Assembly (NCBI GenBank): GCA_028869185.1
Contig: JAGWTA010000013.1
Location: forward strand, 1 to 64,000
Length of the DNA: 64,000 nt
Reading direction: 5' to 3'
Origin: Hyphomicrobiales bacterium
GTDB lineage: Bacteria; Pseudomonadota; Alphaproteobacteria; Rhizobiales; Beijerinckiaceae
Positions within the stretch are counted from its first letter, which is position 1, and every line of letters begins with the position of its first letter. This document shows positions 53,387-62,539 of the stretch, piece after piece. The notes below the pieces were generated by a model. It did not search any database. It was not told the origin of the DNA and saw nothing but the letters and a program-made list of their open reading frames with translations. A program made the position numbers and the translations under genes.

Positions 53387-54736
53387 ATGCAGCATCGGAT
53401 GCTCCATATCGTCGTCGTTGCGATGACGGCGCTCGCCGGCGCCGCGCATGCGCAGACCTATGACCCGGCAAACGGCATTCCCGCAGACTCGTCTCTGGCA
53501 AGGGGTGTGCTGAAAGACCTTCCGATCATTTCGGATGCCCGCGCGGCGCTGGCGCAAAAGGGCGTCTATTTCCAGTCGATCTACAATACCGATGCGCTCG
53601 CCAACCTTTCCGGCGGCATGAAACGCGGCGCCGGCTATTCGGGTCGTCTCGAACTGACAACCGATATTGCGCTCGACAAATTGCTCGGCGCCGGAAGCTT
53701 GCTCGCCAACGGCAAAATTCACGCGAACGCATTTTCCATTCAAGGACCGGGCGTCACCAACCGCCTTGTCGGGTCATACGCGACGATCTCGAATATCGAG
53801 GCGCTGCCGACCTTCCGTCTGTTCGAGGCCTGGTATGAACACACGCTCGGGCCGTGGTCGTTGCGCGTCGGCCAGATCGGCGTCGACAGCGAACATGCGA
53901 CATCTGCGACGGCGGGACAGTTCAACGACGGCACATTCGGCTGGCCCGCGCTGGCGGCGGCGAACCTGCCGAGCGGTGGCGCGGCTTATCCGCTCGCGAC
54001 GCCTGGCGCGCGGCTGAAATATGCGTCCAAGGCCTTCGAGTGGCAGATCGCAGCGTTGAACGGCGATCCGGCGCCGGCCGGCGTCGATCCATCGCCGCAG
54101 CGGCGCGATCCGCATGGCCTCGATTTTCGTCTGCGCGGCGGCGTTTATCTCGTGTCCGAATTGAAAATTTTCATGCCGTGGAGCGACGATGCGGCGCTCA
54201 AGATCGGCGTCTGGCGCCATACCGGACAATTCAACGACATGCGCTGGGACGTCGCACGCGCTCCGATCGCATGGACCGGCGCGCCGGCTTTGCGCCATAG
54301 CGGCGATTACGGTGTGTATGGCGCCTTCGATACGCCCGTTCCCGGGGTGCAGGACACGTCGTTTTTCATGCGCGCCTTCGTCGCGCCGGGCGACCGCAAT
54401 CCCGTCAGCCACCAGCTCGACCTTGGCGCGGTGCGCAAGGGCGTATTTTTCCGGGATCGCGATTCGTTCGGCGTCGCCGTGTCGCTGTTGCGTCTGTCGT
54501 CCGGCCTGCGCGCCTATGACGCCGACGCGGTTTTCTTTGGCGCGGGTCGTTTCGTGCGCAGCTTCGAGGCGGCGCTGGAGGCCAATTACACCTGGCAGGT
54601 GACCGACGGCTGGTCCCTCCAGCCCAACCTGCAATATGTCGTCAATCCCGGCGGGCGCGCTGCGGACCCCTATGACCCGGCGCGCGTCATTCGCAACGCG
54701 ACGGCGTTCAGTCTGCGGTCGCAGTTGAAATTCTGA
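53387..54736 (+). CDS. Carbohydrate-selective porin, OprB family
   Basis: A 449-residue outer-membrane protein. A signal peptide (HIVVVAMTALAGAAHA) precedes a domain beginning GVLKDLPIISDARAALAQKGVYFQSIYNTDALANLSGG and ending ...LQPNLQYVVNPGGRAADPYDPARVIRNATAFSLRSQLKF, with the terminal Phe that outer membrane proteins need. These are OprB family landmarks; the family transports sugars. The start at 53387 follows GGAAGGAA at a wide spacing; ATG 53399 is possible. It follows copA by 165 bases, with no shared function evident. Confidence 0.9.
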   Translation: MQHRMLHIVVVAMTALAGAAHAQTYDPANGIPADSSLARGVLKDLPIISDARAALAQKGVYFQSIYNTDALANLSGGMKRGAGYSGRLELTTDIALDKLLGAGSLLANGKIHANAFSIQGPGVTNRLVGSYATISNIEALPTFRLFEAWYEHTLGPWSLRVGQIGVDSEHATSATAGQFNDGTFGWPALAAANLPSGGAAYPLATPGARLKYASKAFEWQIAALNGDPAPAGVDPSPQRRDPHGLDFRLRGGVYLVSELKIFMPWSDDAALKIGVWRHTGQFNDMRWDVARAPIAWTGAPALRHSGDYGVYGAFDTPVPGVQDTSFFMRAFVAPGDRNPVSHQLDLGAVRKGVFFRDRDSFGVAVSLLRLSSGLRAYDADAVFFGAGRFVRSFEAALEANYTWQVTDGWSLQPNLQYVVNPGGRAADPYDPARVIRNATAFSLRSQLKF

Positions 54737-54744
54737 ACGCGCTT

Positions 54745-56922
54745 TCAGTCCGTTTGCGCGTGTGATCCATGCGGCAGGCGCGACATCACGTCGAGCAGCG
54801 CGCGATCATGCAGCAGCGTCATGCGCTCTTTCGGCTGCAACCAGGCGATCGCATCCTCGATCGTCTCAGCCTCGTTCACCTTCACTTCCGCCAGCGCGCG
54901 TTCGGCGGTGACATCGCCTTTGGCGCGCCGCTTGTAGGGCGGCAGGAAGGCTTCATGCGCAGCGCGGAAGGCAGGGTCGGCGTGCAGCACGCGAATGGCG
55001 TCGATATGATCGTCGTGCTCGGCGGCCAGTTCCCGCGCCAGCGCATTGGCGCGCGTGGCGATGGGCGGCGGCTGGGTTTCCTCCGGCGTCGTCAGCAAGC
55101 CGATCCTGCGCAGCGCAAGGCCGAGCGCAAGCTGGCCGCTCGCCCATGAAATCGGCATCGAGAAAATCAGACCGGCGATCGTCGGCGACATCCACGCGAC
55201 GAGCGAAGGCGAAATCAGGAAACCCGCAATCAGGCTGACCACGCCGAGCGCCATATGCGACCGGTGCTTGCGCACGATGTCCTTGAAGGGAATGGAGCCG
55301 TCGTCGCGCCGTTGCGGATTCCAGCCGGTGTCGAAGCCGAACAGAATGTTCAGCACATGCCCCGACTGTACGAGCATCATGATCGGCGCGATGAGCGCCG
55401 ACATCACGATTTCGATCAACGATGAAACGACGAGGCGCAACACGCCGCCCGACCCGCGCCGCGTCGGGCCGTCGATCAGGCCGAGCAACAGACCCAGAAA
55501 CTTCGGCGCCAGCAGGATCGCCATGGTCAGCGCGAAAAGTTCGAGCGAGCGCTGCGCGTCAAATCGCGGCCATGTCGGGAAGAGCGAGAAATCGGATGTG
55601 AAATATTCAGGACGAATGTAAGTCGCCTGCAACACGATCAGAATGCCGACCACGAGCTGCGTCGCCCAGAGCGGGGAGGCGAGGTAGCCGAAGATGCCGG
55701 TCAGAAAATGCTGGCGCGAGGCCCAGTGCAGGCCTTTCGTAGGAAGTAGGCGGATATGTTGCAGGTTGCCCTGCGCCCAGCGGCGGTCGCGCGCCGATAC
55801 GTCGATCAGCGAGGGCGGGCTTTCCTCGTAGGAGCCTTGCAGCGCCGGCAGCATGTAGACCGAATAGCCCGCGCGGCGAATGAGCGCGGCTTCCACGAAA
55901 TCGTGGCTGAGAATATGCCCGCCGAACGGCGGCTTGCCGCGCAGGTCCGGCAGCCCGCAATGAGCGGCGAACGCGGCGGTGCGGATGATAGCGTTATGAC
56001 CCCAGTAATTGCCGTCGCGGCCCATCCACGCCGAAAGGCCCGCCGCAATCACCGGTCCGTAGATGCGCGCGGCAAATTGCTGCAAACGCGCAAAAAGCGT
56101 GTTGCGGTTGATGATGAGCGGCAGCGTCTGGATGATGCCGGAATCGGGATCGCGCTCCATCGCGCCCGCCAGCGTCGCGATGGCGTGGCCGGTCATCAGA
56201 CTGTCGGCGTCGAGCACCACCATATGCTCGTAGGCGCCGCCCCAGCGCGTGACGAAATCGGCGATATTGCCGGCCTTGCGCGCCGTATTCTTCTGGCGGT
56301 GGCGATAATAGATGCGCGCATTCGGTCCCAGCCGCTCGCGCATGGCGACCACCGCGCGCTCCTCGGCGATCCACACATTGGGATCGGTGGTGTCCGAAAG
56401 GAAGAACCAGTCGAATGCGCTTCCAAGGCCGGTGCGCTCAACGTCCTCGTGGATCGCCTGCAGCGTGGCGAACACGCGGCTCGGCGCCTCGTTGTAGATC
56501 GGCATGACGACGGCGGTGCGCTTTTCCAGCCTGTCCGGCAGGGCCGGCGGCTTGCGGTCGGCGAACAGCATCCACAGGAAGCCGACGACGCCGCTCGTGA
56601 ACGCCAGCGCGATCCACGAGAAATTCGCGACGAACAGGAAGAGCAGCACCCATTTGAGAAAGGTCACGCCGCCGACATCGACGACCTTGTACATCTGGTA
56701 GGCGCCGTAGCCGGTCAGCGCCAGTCCGCCGCCGAACACGGCCAGTCGCGCGAGCCAAGGTTTGCGCAGGCTTTCAGGCGCGACGAACCTGCGCGCCTGT
56801 CGCTTGTCGAACCGCGTCAGCGATTGCACCGGCATCGCCAGACCCTGTTCGGGCGGCATGGCGGGCGCAACCGCCGGCGGCGTCGGCCTGTGGTCGGTCA
56901 GGGCGTCCATCGATAGAGCCAT
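54745..56922 (-). CDS. opgH: Glucans biosynthesis glucosyltransferase OpgH (MdoH)
   Basis: A 725-residue inner-membrane glucosyltransferase that makes osmoregulated periplasmic glucans from UDP-glucose. About six helices surround a GT2 domain with MPIYNEAPSRVFATLQAI, the DxD VVLDADSLMTG and the RRDRRWAQGNLQH motif (Q-x-x-R-W type). SHDFVEAALIRRAGY is a conserved OpgH segment. It overlaps opgG by 25 bases, so the two are translationally coupled. A porin gene converges with it, nine bases away. Confidence 0.96.
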   Translation of the reverse strand: MALSMDALTDHRPTPPAVAPAMPPEQGLAMPVQSLTRFDKRQARRFVAPESLRKPWLARLAVFGGGLALTGYGAYQMYKVVDVGGVTFLKWVLLFLFVANFSWIALAFTSGVVGFLWMLFADRKPPALPDRLEKRTAVVMPIYNEAPSRVFATLQAIHEDVERTGLGSAFDWFFLSDTTDPNVWIAEERAVVAMRERLGPNARIYYRHRQKNTARKAGNIADFVTRWGGAYEHMVVLDADSLMTGHAIATLAGAMERDPDSGIIQTLPLIINRNTLFARLQQFAARIYGPVIAAGLSAWMGRDGNYWGHNAIIRTAAFAAHCGLPDLRGKPPFGGHILSHDFVEAALIRRAGYSVYMLPALQGSYEESPPSLIDVSARDRRWAQGNLQHIRLLPTKGLHWASRQHFLTGIFGYLASPLWATQLVVGILIVLQATYIRPEYFTSDFSLFPTWPRFDAQRSLELFALTMAILLAPKFLGLLLGLIDGPTRRGSGGVLRLVVSSLIEIVMSALIAPIMMLVQSGHVLNILFGFDTGWNPQRRDDGSIPFKDIVRKHRSHMALGVVSLIAGFLISPSLVAWMSPTIAGLIFSMPISWASGQLALGLALRRIGLLTTPEETQPPPIATRANALARELAAEHDDHIDAIRVLHADPAFRAAHEAFLPPYKRRAKGDVTAERALAEVKVNEAETIEDAIAWLQPKERMTLLHDRALLDVMSRLPHGSHAQTD

Positions 56923-58436
56923 GTTTCGCTGATCGGCTTGCCATCCGATTCAAGCGCAAGACGCAATTCGCTGGCGGTCTCGCCAGGGTCGATGTCGAAC
57001 AGCACGCGGTATGTTTTCGCGTCCGGGTAATGGAAGGTTCTCACGGAAGCGATGGTTCCCGGCGCGACGGACAATTGCGGCTTGAGGTTGGGCGGCGTGT
57101 TCGGGCCCAGCGCATCGCCCATAAAAGCGACGATAAAACGGCGGCGTTTGGCGCCCGGCGTTTTTCCCCCGCGCGAATCCGCGATGTAAGCGGCTTTCGG
57201 GCGGTTCGGCGGATCCCAGCACCAGAATTGCCGATAGGCGTAGGCCGCCTCCTTGCCCTGCGTCAGACCGGCGTTGGGCCGCCAATAAGCGATACAATTG
57301 GAATTGAGTTCCGAATCGGTCGGAATTTCAACGAGCGACACGCCGCCAGCGCCAAAATCCGACAGGGGCTCGATCCAGAGCGAAGGGCGGTCCTGCCATT
57401 TGAGGTCATCGTCCTGATAGGCGGTGAAATCGCGATTGCGCTGAAGAAACCCGAAGCCCTTCGGATTTTCGTCCACGAAGCTCGACAATTGCAATTGCGC
57501 GCGGTTGGCGATCGGCCGCCAGATCCATTCGTCCTTGCCCGAAAGCATCTGCAGGCCGCCGGCCTCCGCGATGGTCGGCCGCACATCGTCCGTGCGCCGT
57601 TGCGCCAGCGGCGACGTCAGGCAAGTCGCGCTCATGGGCGCGACGCCGATATGATCGACGTTGACGCGCGGCACGAGCGTCAGCTCCGTGTCGATCATCG
57701 TCGCCTCGCCCGGCCGCAGCGTGAAGCGATAGGCGCCCGCGAGGCTTTCCGAATCCAGAACCGCGTGGATGACGAGCGCATTCTCGGCCAGCGTCGGCTT
57801 TTCGATCCACACCGCCTTGAAGACGGGAAACTCCTCGCCGCGCGGGTCGCCCGTCTTGATCGCGAGGCCGCGCGCTGTCACGCCGTAAGCCTGCCCGGGC
57901 GCATGCGCCTTGAAGAAACTTGCGCCCTGGAAAATTGCAACCTCGGCGGTCTTGCCGTCGCGGATCTGCAGAACGCGAAAGCCGGAGAACCCGAGGTCGC
58001 CGACCTTGGTCGGCGCCTTCAGCGCGCCAAATTCGAAATCGTCCGCCTGATAGCCGATCCGCCGCGCCAGCCCGTTTTCGACCACATTGATCTGCATCGG
58101 CGTCGCGAAGATGAATCCACGATGCAACGGCTCGATGGCGAAGCCGACGTTGTCGGCGCTCCACACGAGCGCCTGCGCCTTGCGACGGATGCCGACATAT
58201 TGCTCGTAGGTCAGATTGGAGAACGGATCGGGCAGCGCGCTCGGCTGCGCCTGATAGGGCCCCTTGGCGAGCGCGCGGGCGAGATCGAGCACGCCGGAAG
58301 ACTGAAAGGGCGTTTGCGCCGCGGGCGGCGCGGGAGCATTTTCGGCGCGCGCGGCGCCGGGCGCAAGAACGGCGGCGCCGGCTGCCAGATTCACGGCGCC
58401 GGCGGCGAATTTCAGGACGTCTCTGCGCACGATCAT
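56898..58436 (-). CDS. opgG: Glucan biosynthesis periplasmic protein OpgG/OpgD (MdoG)
   Basis: A 512-residue periplasmic protein needed for glucan backbone or branching. The signal (RRDVLKFAAGAVNLAAGAAVLAPGAARA) has a twin-arginine-like start, which is more typical of OpgD than OpgG. Domain landmarks are FSNLTYEQYVGIRRKAQALVW, GFSGFRVLQIRD, AVLDSESLAGAYRF and WRPIANRAQLQLSSFVDENPKGFGFLQRNRDF. The ATG at 58436 is chosen over TTG 58457. It is divergent from glmU with 152 bases between them. Confidence 0.92.
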   Translation of the reverse strand: MIVRRDVLKFAAGAVNLAAGAAVLAPGAARAENAPAPPAAQTPFQSSGVLDLARALAKGPYQAQPSALPDPFSNLTYEQYVGIRRKAQALVWSADNVGFAIEPLHRGFIFATPMQINVVENGLARRIGYQADDFEFGALKAPTKVGDLGFSGFRVLQIRDGKTAEVAIFQGASFFKAHAPGQAYGVTARGLAIKTGDPRGEEFPVFKAVWIEKPTLAENALVIHAVLDSESLAGAYRFTLRPGEATMIDTELTLVPRVNVDHIGVAPMSATCLTSPLAQRRTDDVRPTIAEAGGLQMLSGKDEWIWRPIANRAQLQLSSFVDENPKGFGFLQRNRDFTAYQDDDLKWQDRPSLWIEPLSDFGAGGVSLVEIPTDSELNSNCIAYWRPNAGLTQGKEAAYAYRQFWCWDPPNRPKAAYIADSRGGKTPGAKRRRFIVAFMGDALGPNTPPNLKPQLSVAPGTIASVRTFHYPDAKTYRVLFDIDPGETASELRLALESDGKPISETWLYRWTP

Positions 58437-58588
58437 CGGCAGCGCCGCTTTCCGCAAACCGCTTTACAAATGATGGCTTGAGCGGGTGAAACAAGAACAG
58501 CCGCGCCCCGAACCGCCGCCGTCTTTATACTTTTCGCGAGGTTTGGCAAACAGAAGGCTGAAAACGTCCGATTCCGGAGATTGAGCGC

Positions 58589-59950
58589 ATGTCCGTATCC
58601 ACAAAACGCCGCTGTCTTGCCGTATTGCTGGCGGCGGGAGAAGGCAAGCGCATGCGCTCTGCGACGCCCAAGGTGCTGCACAAGGTCGCCGGCCGGTCCA
58701 TGCTGGCGCATGCCTTGACCGCGCTCGCCGGCGCCGGCGCCGAATCCATCGCCGTAGTCGTCGGACCGGGCGCGGGCGATGTGGCCGCCGAAGCCCTCCG
58801 CATCGCCCCGCAGGCGGAGATTTTCACACAGACCGAGCGCCTCGGCACCGCCCATGCGGTTCTGGCGGCCCGCACGGCGCTGGCGCGGGGCTATGACGAC
58901 ATCCTCGTCGCCTTCGCCGATACGCCGCTGGTGACGGCGGAAACCTTCGCCGCCCTGCGCGCCGGGCTCGCCGGGGGCGCGGCCGTCACGGTCCTGGCTT
59001 TCGAGCCGGAAAATCCTGCCGGCTATGGTCGCGTTCTTCTCGGGCCGGACGGCGGCCCGGACGCGATTCGCGAGGAGAAGGACGCCAGCCCCGCCGAAAA
59101 GGCGATCCGCCTGTCCAATGCCGGCGTGATGGCGCTCGATGGCCACATCGCGCTGGCGCTGCTGGATGCGATCGAGCCCAACAATGCGCAAAAGGAATAT
59201 TACCTGACCGACGCGGTCGCGCTGGCGCGCTCGCGCGGCGCCCGCACGGCCCATCGCGTCGCGCCCGAGGCGGAAGTGATGGGCGTCAACGATCGTGTGC
59301 AACTCGCCGCCTGCGAGGCGCGCGCGCAGGCCGCAGCGCGCCGGACCGCCATGCTCGGCGGCGCGACGCTGCAGGCGCCCGAAACCGTCTTCATCGCCGC
59401 CGGCGCGAAGATCGGGCAGGACGTGACCATAGAGCCCAATGTCGTGATCGGGCCGGGCTGCGAAATCGCCGACGGCGCGACAATCCACGCATTTTCCCAT
59501 CTCGAAGGAGCCTATGTCGGGCCCGGCGCCAATGTTGGCCCCTTCGCGCGTCTGCGCCCCGGCGCGCGGCTCGAAAAGAAAGCCAAGGTGGGCAATTTCG
59601 TCGAGATCAAGAAATCGCACATCGGCGCAGGCGCCAAGGTCAGCCATCTGACCTATATCGGCGACGCCACCGTCGGAGCCGAAGCCAACATCGGCGCAGG
59701 CGTCGTCACCTGCAATTACGACGGCTTCGACAAGTTCCAGACGGTGATCGGCGACAACGCTTTCGTCGGCACCAATTCCTCGCTCGTCGCGCCGGTGAAG
59801 ATCGGCGAGGGCGCGTTCGTTGGCTCCGGCTCTGTCATCACGCGCGATGTCGCGCCCGACGCGCTCGCGCTTGGACGCGGCCAGCAGGTGGAAAAGCCGG
59901 GCTGGGCTAAAGCGTTTCGCGCGAAGAAGACGAAGAAGAAGGGCGACTAA
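58589..59950 (+). CDS. glmU: Bifunctional UDP-N-acetylglucosamine pyrophosphorylase / glucosamine-1-phosphate N-acetyltransferase
   Basis: Makes UDP-GlcNAc for peptidoglycan and lipopolysaccharide. The 453-residue protein has the N-terminal uridylyltransferase with AVLLAAGEGKRMRSATPKVLHKV (signature residues 11-26) and GRVLLGPDG, then the left-handed beta-helix acetyltransferase domain with hexapeptide repeats (about 250-440; VKIGEGAFVGSGSVITRDV at the end). The ATG at 58589 follows GGAG. Confidence 0.97.
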   Translation: MSVSTKRRCLAVLLAAGEGKRMRSATPKVLHKVAGRSMLAHALTALAGAGAESIAVVVGPGAGDVAAEALRIAPQAEIFTQTERLGTAHAVLAARTALARGYDDILVAFADTPLVTAETFAALRAGLAGGAAVTVLAFEPENPAGYGRVLLGPDGGPDAIREEKDASPAEKAIRLSNAGVMALDGHIALALLDAIEPNNAQKEYYLTDAVALARSRGARTAHRVAPEAEVMGVNDRVQLAACEARAQAAARRTAMLGGATLQAPETVFIAAGAKIGQDVTIEPNVVIGPGCEIADGATIHAFSHLEGAYVGPGANVGPFARLRPGARLEKKAKVGNFVEIKKSHIGAGAKVSHLTYIGDATVGAEANIGAGVVTCNYDGFDKFQTVIGDNAFVGTNSSLVAPVKIGEGAFVGSGSVITRDVAPDALALGRGQQVEKPGWAKAFRAKKTKKKGD

Positions 59951-60030
59951 CTCTCATCTGAGACGGGCGAAACGCGTCCGTCCTTCGGGATGCGCCTGCG
60001 GCGCTGCTCGCAGCGAAGGCGGGGCCTCGC

Positions 60031-61449
60031 TCAAGTTCCCATCTCCCGAAACGCCCGCAACGCGCGCTCTCTTGCGTGCGCGTGATCGACGATGGGCGCG
60101 GGATAATCTTTCGGCGGTTGCGGCGCCGTCCATGGCGCGTGGATGAACTTGTCCGGCAGATGCGCGATTTCCGGCACATGCGCGCGCAGATAGGCGCCGC
60201 CTGCATCGAACTTCTCGCTCTGAGTCACGGGGTTGAAAATGCGGAAGTAGGGCGCAGCGTCCGCGCCCGATCCCGCGACCCATTGCCAGCTTGCGGCGTT
60301 GTTGGCGGGATCGGCGTCGCACAACGTATCCCAGAACCAGTCTTCGCCGACGCGCCAGTCAATCAACAGATGTTTGATGAGAAAGGAGGCGCAGACCATG
60401 CGCACGCGATTGTGCATGAAGCCGGTCTTCCACAATTCGCGCATGCCCGCGTCCACCAGCGGATAGCCGGTCATGCCGGCCCGCCAAGCCGCGAGCGCGG
60501 CTTCATCGCGCGCAGCCCACGGAAATTCGTCGAAGCGCGCGTTGAAATTCTTGCGCGCAAGATCGGGGTTATGAAACAGCAGATGATAGGAAAACTCGCG
60601 CCAGACGAGTTCGGAAATGAATTTCTCCGCGCCGCGCTGCAGGGCCGGATTGGCCTCGGCCGCCTGCATCGTCGCGCGCCAGACGAGCTGCGGCGAAATC
60701 TCGCCGGTCGCCAGCGCGGCCGACAGGCGCGAGGTTGCATCGCGCGCGGGGAAGTCGCGCTGTTCGGCATAATGCAGCAAATCCTGGCCGAGAAATTCGG
60801 CGAGCTGCGCGGCGCAATTTTTCTCGCCGCAAATTTGCGTTGCGCGCAGGCCCGCCGCCCAGTCCGGTCGCGACGGCGTCAGGTCAAGATCGCGCAGGTC
60901 GAGCGTTTGTGAGAGCGTCGGCCCGCAGCGCAATGTGCGCGGCGCGGAAGCGGCGGGCGCGATGCGCGCGCTCTGGCGCAGGGCGCGCAGGAATGGCGTG
61001 AAAACCCGGAACGGCCCGCCGGTTTTCGTTTTGATCGTCCAGGGTTCGGCGATCAGTTTGCCGTTGAAACTTTCGACATGAATGCGGTCCTTCAGCGCCG
61101 TCTTGATGCGCGCGTCGATCGCCATGCTTGCGCTGTCGTAGCGCCGGTTCCAGTAGAGCGCGCTCGCCCCGCTCGCATCGACGAGCGCGGGGATGACGCT
61201 CTCCGCGCTCCCGCGAAAAATATCGAGCCGCGCGCCGCGCGCGGCGAGATCGCGCGCCAGATGTTCAAGCGCGTGATGCAACCGCCATTTGAATGCGCCG
61301 CCGGGCGCGCGCAGCCCCGGCGTCTCCTCATCCAGCGTGTAAACGCACAGGATATTCTCGTAAGCGGCGGCGGCGGCGAGGGCGGGATTGTCGGCGAGCC
61401 GCAGATCCTCGCGCAGCCAGAGGATAGCCGCGCCCGGCTTGGCGCCCAT
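60031..61449 (-). CDS. phrB: Deoxyribodipyrimidine photolyase
   Basis: Light-driven DNA repair enzyme, 472 residues. The antenna domain is at the start (ILWLREDLRLADNPAL), and the FAD domain has the conserved run RMVCASFLIKHLLIDWRVGEDWFWDTLCDADPANNAASWQWVAGSGADAAPYFRIFNP, with the Trp and Asn residues of class I photolyases. It is a CPD photolyase or a related cryptochrome; the class I photolyase is more likely. It overlaps the upstream small gene stop by one base (TGATG). Confidence 0.95.
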   Translation of the reverse strand: MGAKPGAAILWLREDLRLADNPALAAAAAYENILCVYTLDEETPGLRAPGGAFKWRLHHALEHLARDLAARGARLDIFRGSAESVIPALVDASGASALYWNRRYDSASMAIDARIKTALKDRIHVESFNGKLIAEPWTIKTKTGGPFRVFTPFLRALRQSARIAPAASAPRTLRCGPTLSQTLDLRDLDLTPSRPDWAAGLRATQICGEKNCAAQLAEFLGQDLLHYAEQRDFPARDATSRLSAALATGEISPQLVWRATMQAAEANPALQRGAEKFISELVWREFSYHLLFHNPDLARKNFNARFDEFPWAARDEAALAAWRAGMTGYPLVDAGMRELWKTGFMHNRVRMVCASFLIKHLLIDWRVGEDWFWDTLCDADPANNAASWQWVAGSGADAAPYFRIFNPVTQSEKFDAGGAYLRAHVPEIAHLPDKFIHAPWTAPQPPKDYPAPIVDHAHARERALRAFREMGT

Positions 61450-61718
61450 CAGCGCTCGCAGGGAACGGCGGCGTGATGGCGCCCTTCCTCATCCTGGGTC
61501 GCCGGCCAAACGCCGCTGTTCTTCGCTTGCGAAAACATGTCCTCGCAAATGTTGGCGTGGCCGGCCCCCGCGCGCTTCATGCAGATGCGCATGATCGAGG
61601 CGCAGGCCGGCCGGCGCTCATGCGCCGATACCGCCTGCGCCGATGTCTTCTGCGCCCATGTCTGTGCGGCGATGAGCGTCACAAAAGCGCAACACAGCGC
61701 AACGGTCATGGTTTTCAT
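61449..61718 (-). CDS. Small secreted Cys-containing hypothetical protein
   Basis: An 89-residue protein with a signal peptide (MKTMTVALCCAFVTLIAAQTWAQ), then RRPACASIMRICMKRAGAGHANICEDMFSQA and a Trp- and His-containing C-terminus. The Cys pattern suggests two disulfides. The start at 61718 has AGGAGACGCAG upstream and is preferred to a longer frame. It overlaps phrB at its stop. No family is recognised. Confidence 0.75.
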   Translation of the reverse strand: MKTMTVALCCAFVTLIAAQTWAQKTSAQAVSAHERRPACASIMRICMKRAGAGHANICEDMFSQAKNSGVWPATQDEEGRHHAAVPCER

Positions 61719-61819
61719 CTGCGTCTCCTGTTCGCGCAAGCATCGCCGCAATGCGTGCGCCTTGCAATGGCCGCAGGGACGTGATCCTTCTGCGCCCGAT
61801 TGCAACGGAACCATCGTCG

Positions 61820-62530
61820 ATGACCGAACTGCCGCCGCTTCAACCCCCGCCTGCGCGCCCGCGCGGCTTCGGCGCCCGCGTGCGCGCCTATTTTCTCACC
61901 GGCCTCGTCATTGCCGGACCGCTGGCGGTGACGGCGTGGCTGGTTTTCTGGTTCATCGACACCGTCGACCGCTGGATGAAACCGCTGATTCCCGCGCATC
62001 TTTGGCCGGACGCCTATCTGCCGAAAAACGTACCCGGCGTCGGCGTCGTGCTGGCGTTTGTGGGCCTCACGCTGCTCGGCTTTCTCGCCGCCAATCTGCT
62101 TGGCCGGACGCTGATCCGTCTTTCCGAGACGGTGCTCGACCGCATGCCGGTCGTGCGCGGCATCTACAAGAGCGTGAAGCAATTGTTCGAGACGGTTTTT
62201 TCGCAGCAGGGAACCTCGTTCCGCAAGGTCGGCCTCGTGCAATATCCCGCGCCCGGCATGTGGAGTCTGGTCTTCATCTCGACGCCGCCGGGCGAGCGCG
62301 TCAAAACCGCCATCGGCGCGGGCGAGACGCCTTATATTTCTGTCTTTCTCCCGTGCACGCCCAACCCAACGACCGGCTTCTACTTTTATCTTCCGGCGCG
62401 CGACGTCTGCGAAATCGACATGACGCCGGACGACGCGGCCAAGCTCATCATGTCTGCCGGATTGATCCAGCCCGACGAACAGGCCCATCTCGCCCAACTG
62501 GCGCGCGCGGCGAAGTCGGCGGCGCAATAG
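61820..62530 (+). CDS. DUF502 family membrane protein
   Basis: A 236-residue protein with two transmembrane helices at about 25-48 and 78-105. Landmarks of DUF502 are AYFLTGLVIAGPLAVTAWLVFWFIDTVDRW, NLLGRTLIRLSETVLDRMPVVRGIYKSVKQLFETVFS and VFLPCTPNPTTGFYFYLPARDV. These proteins are common in bacteria and plant relatives are linked to RNA or membrane stress; the bacterial function is not known. It converges with nnr, nine bases apart. Confidence 0.9.
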   Translation: MTELPPLQPPPARPRGFGARVRAYFLTGLVIAGPLAVTAWLVFWFIDTVDRWMKPLIPAHLWPDAYLPKNVPGVGVVLAFVGLTLLGFLAANLLGRTLIRLSETVLDRMPVVRGIYKSVKQLFETVFSQQGTSFRKVGLVQYPAPGMWSLVFISTPPGERVKTAIGAGETPYISVFLPCTPNPTTGFYFYLPARDVCEIDMTPDDAAKLIMSAGLIQPDEQAHLAQLARAAKSAAQ

Positions 62531-62539
62531 CGCGCCCCG

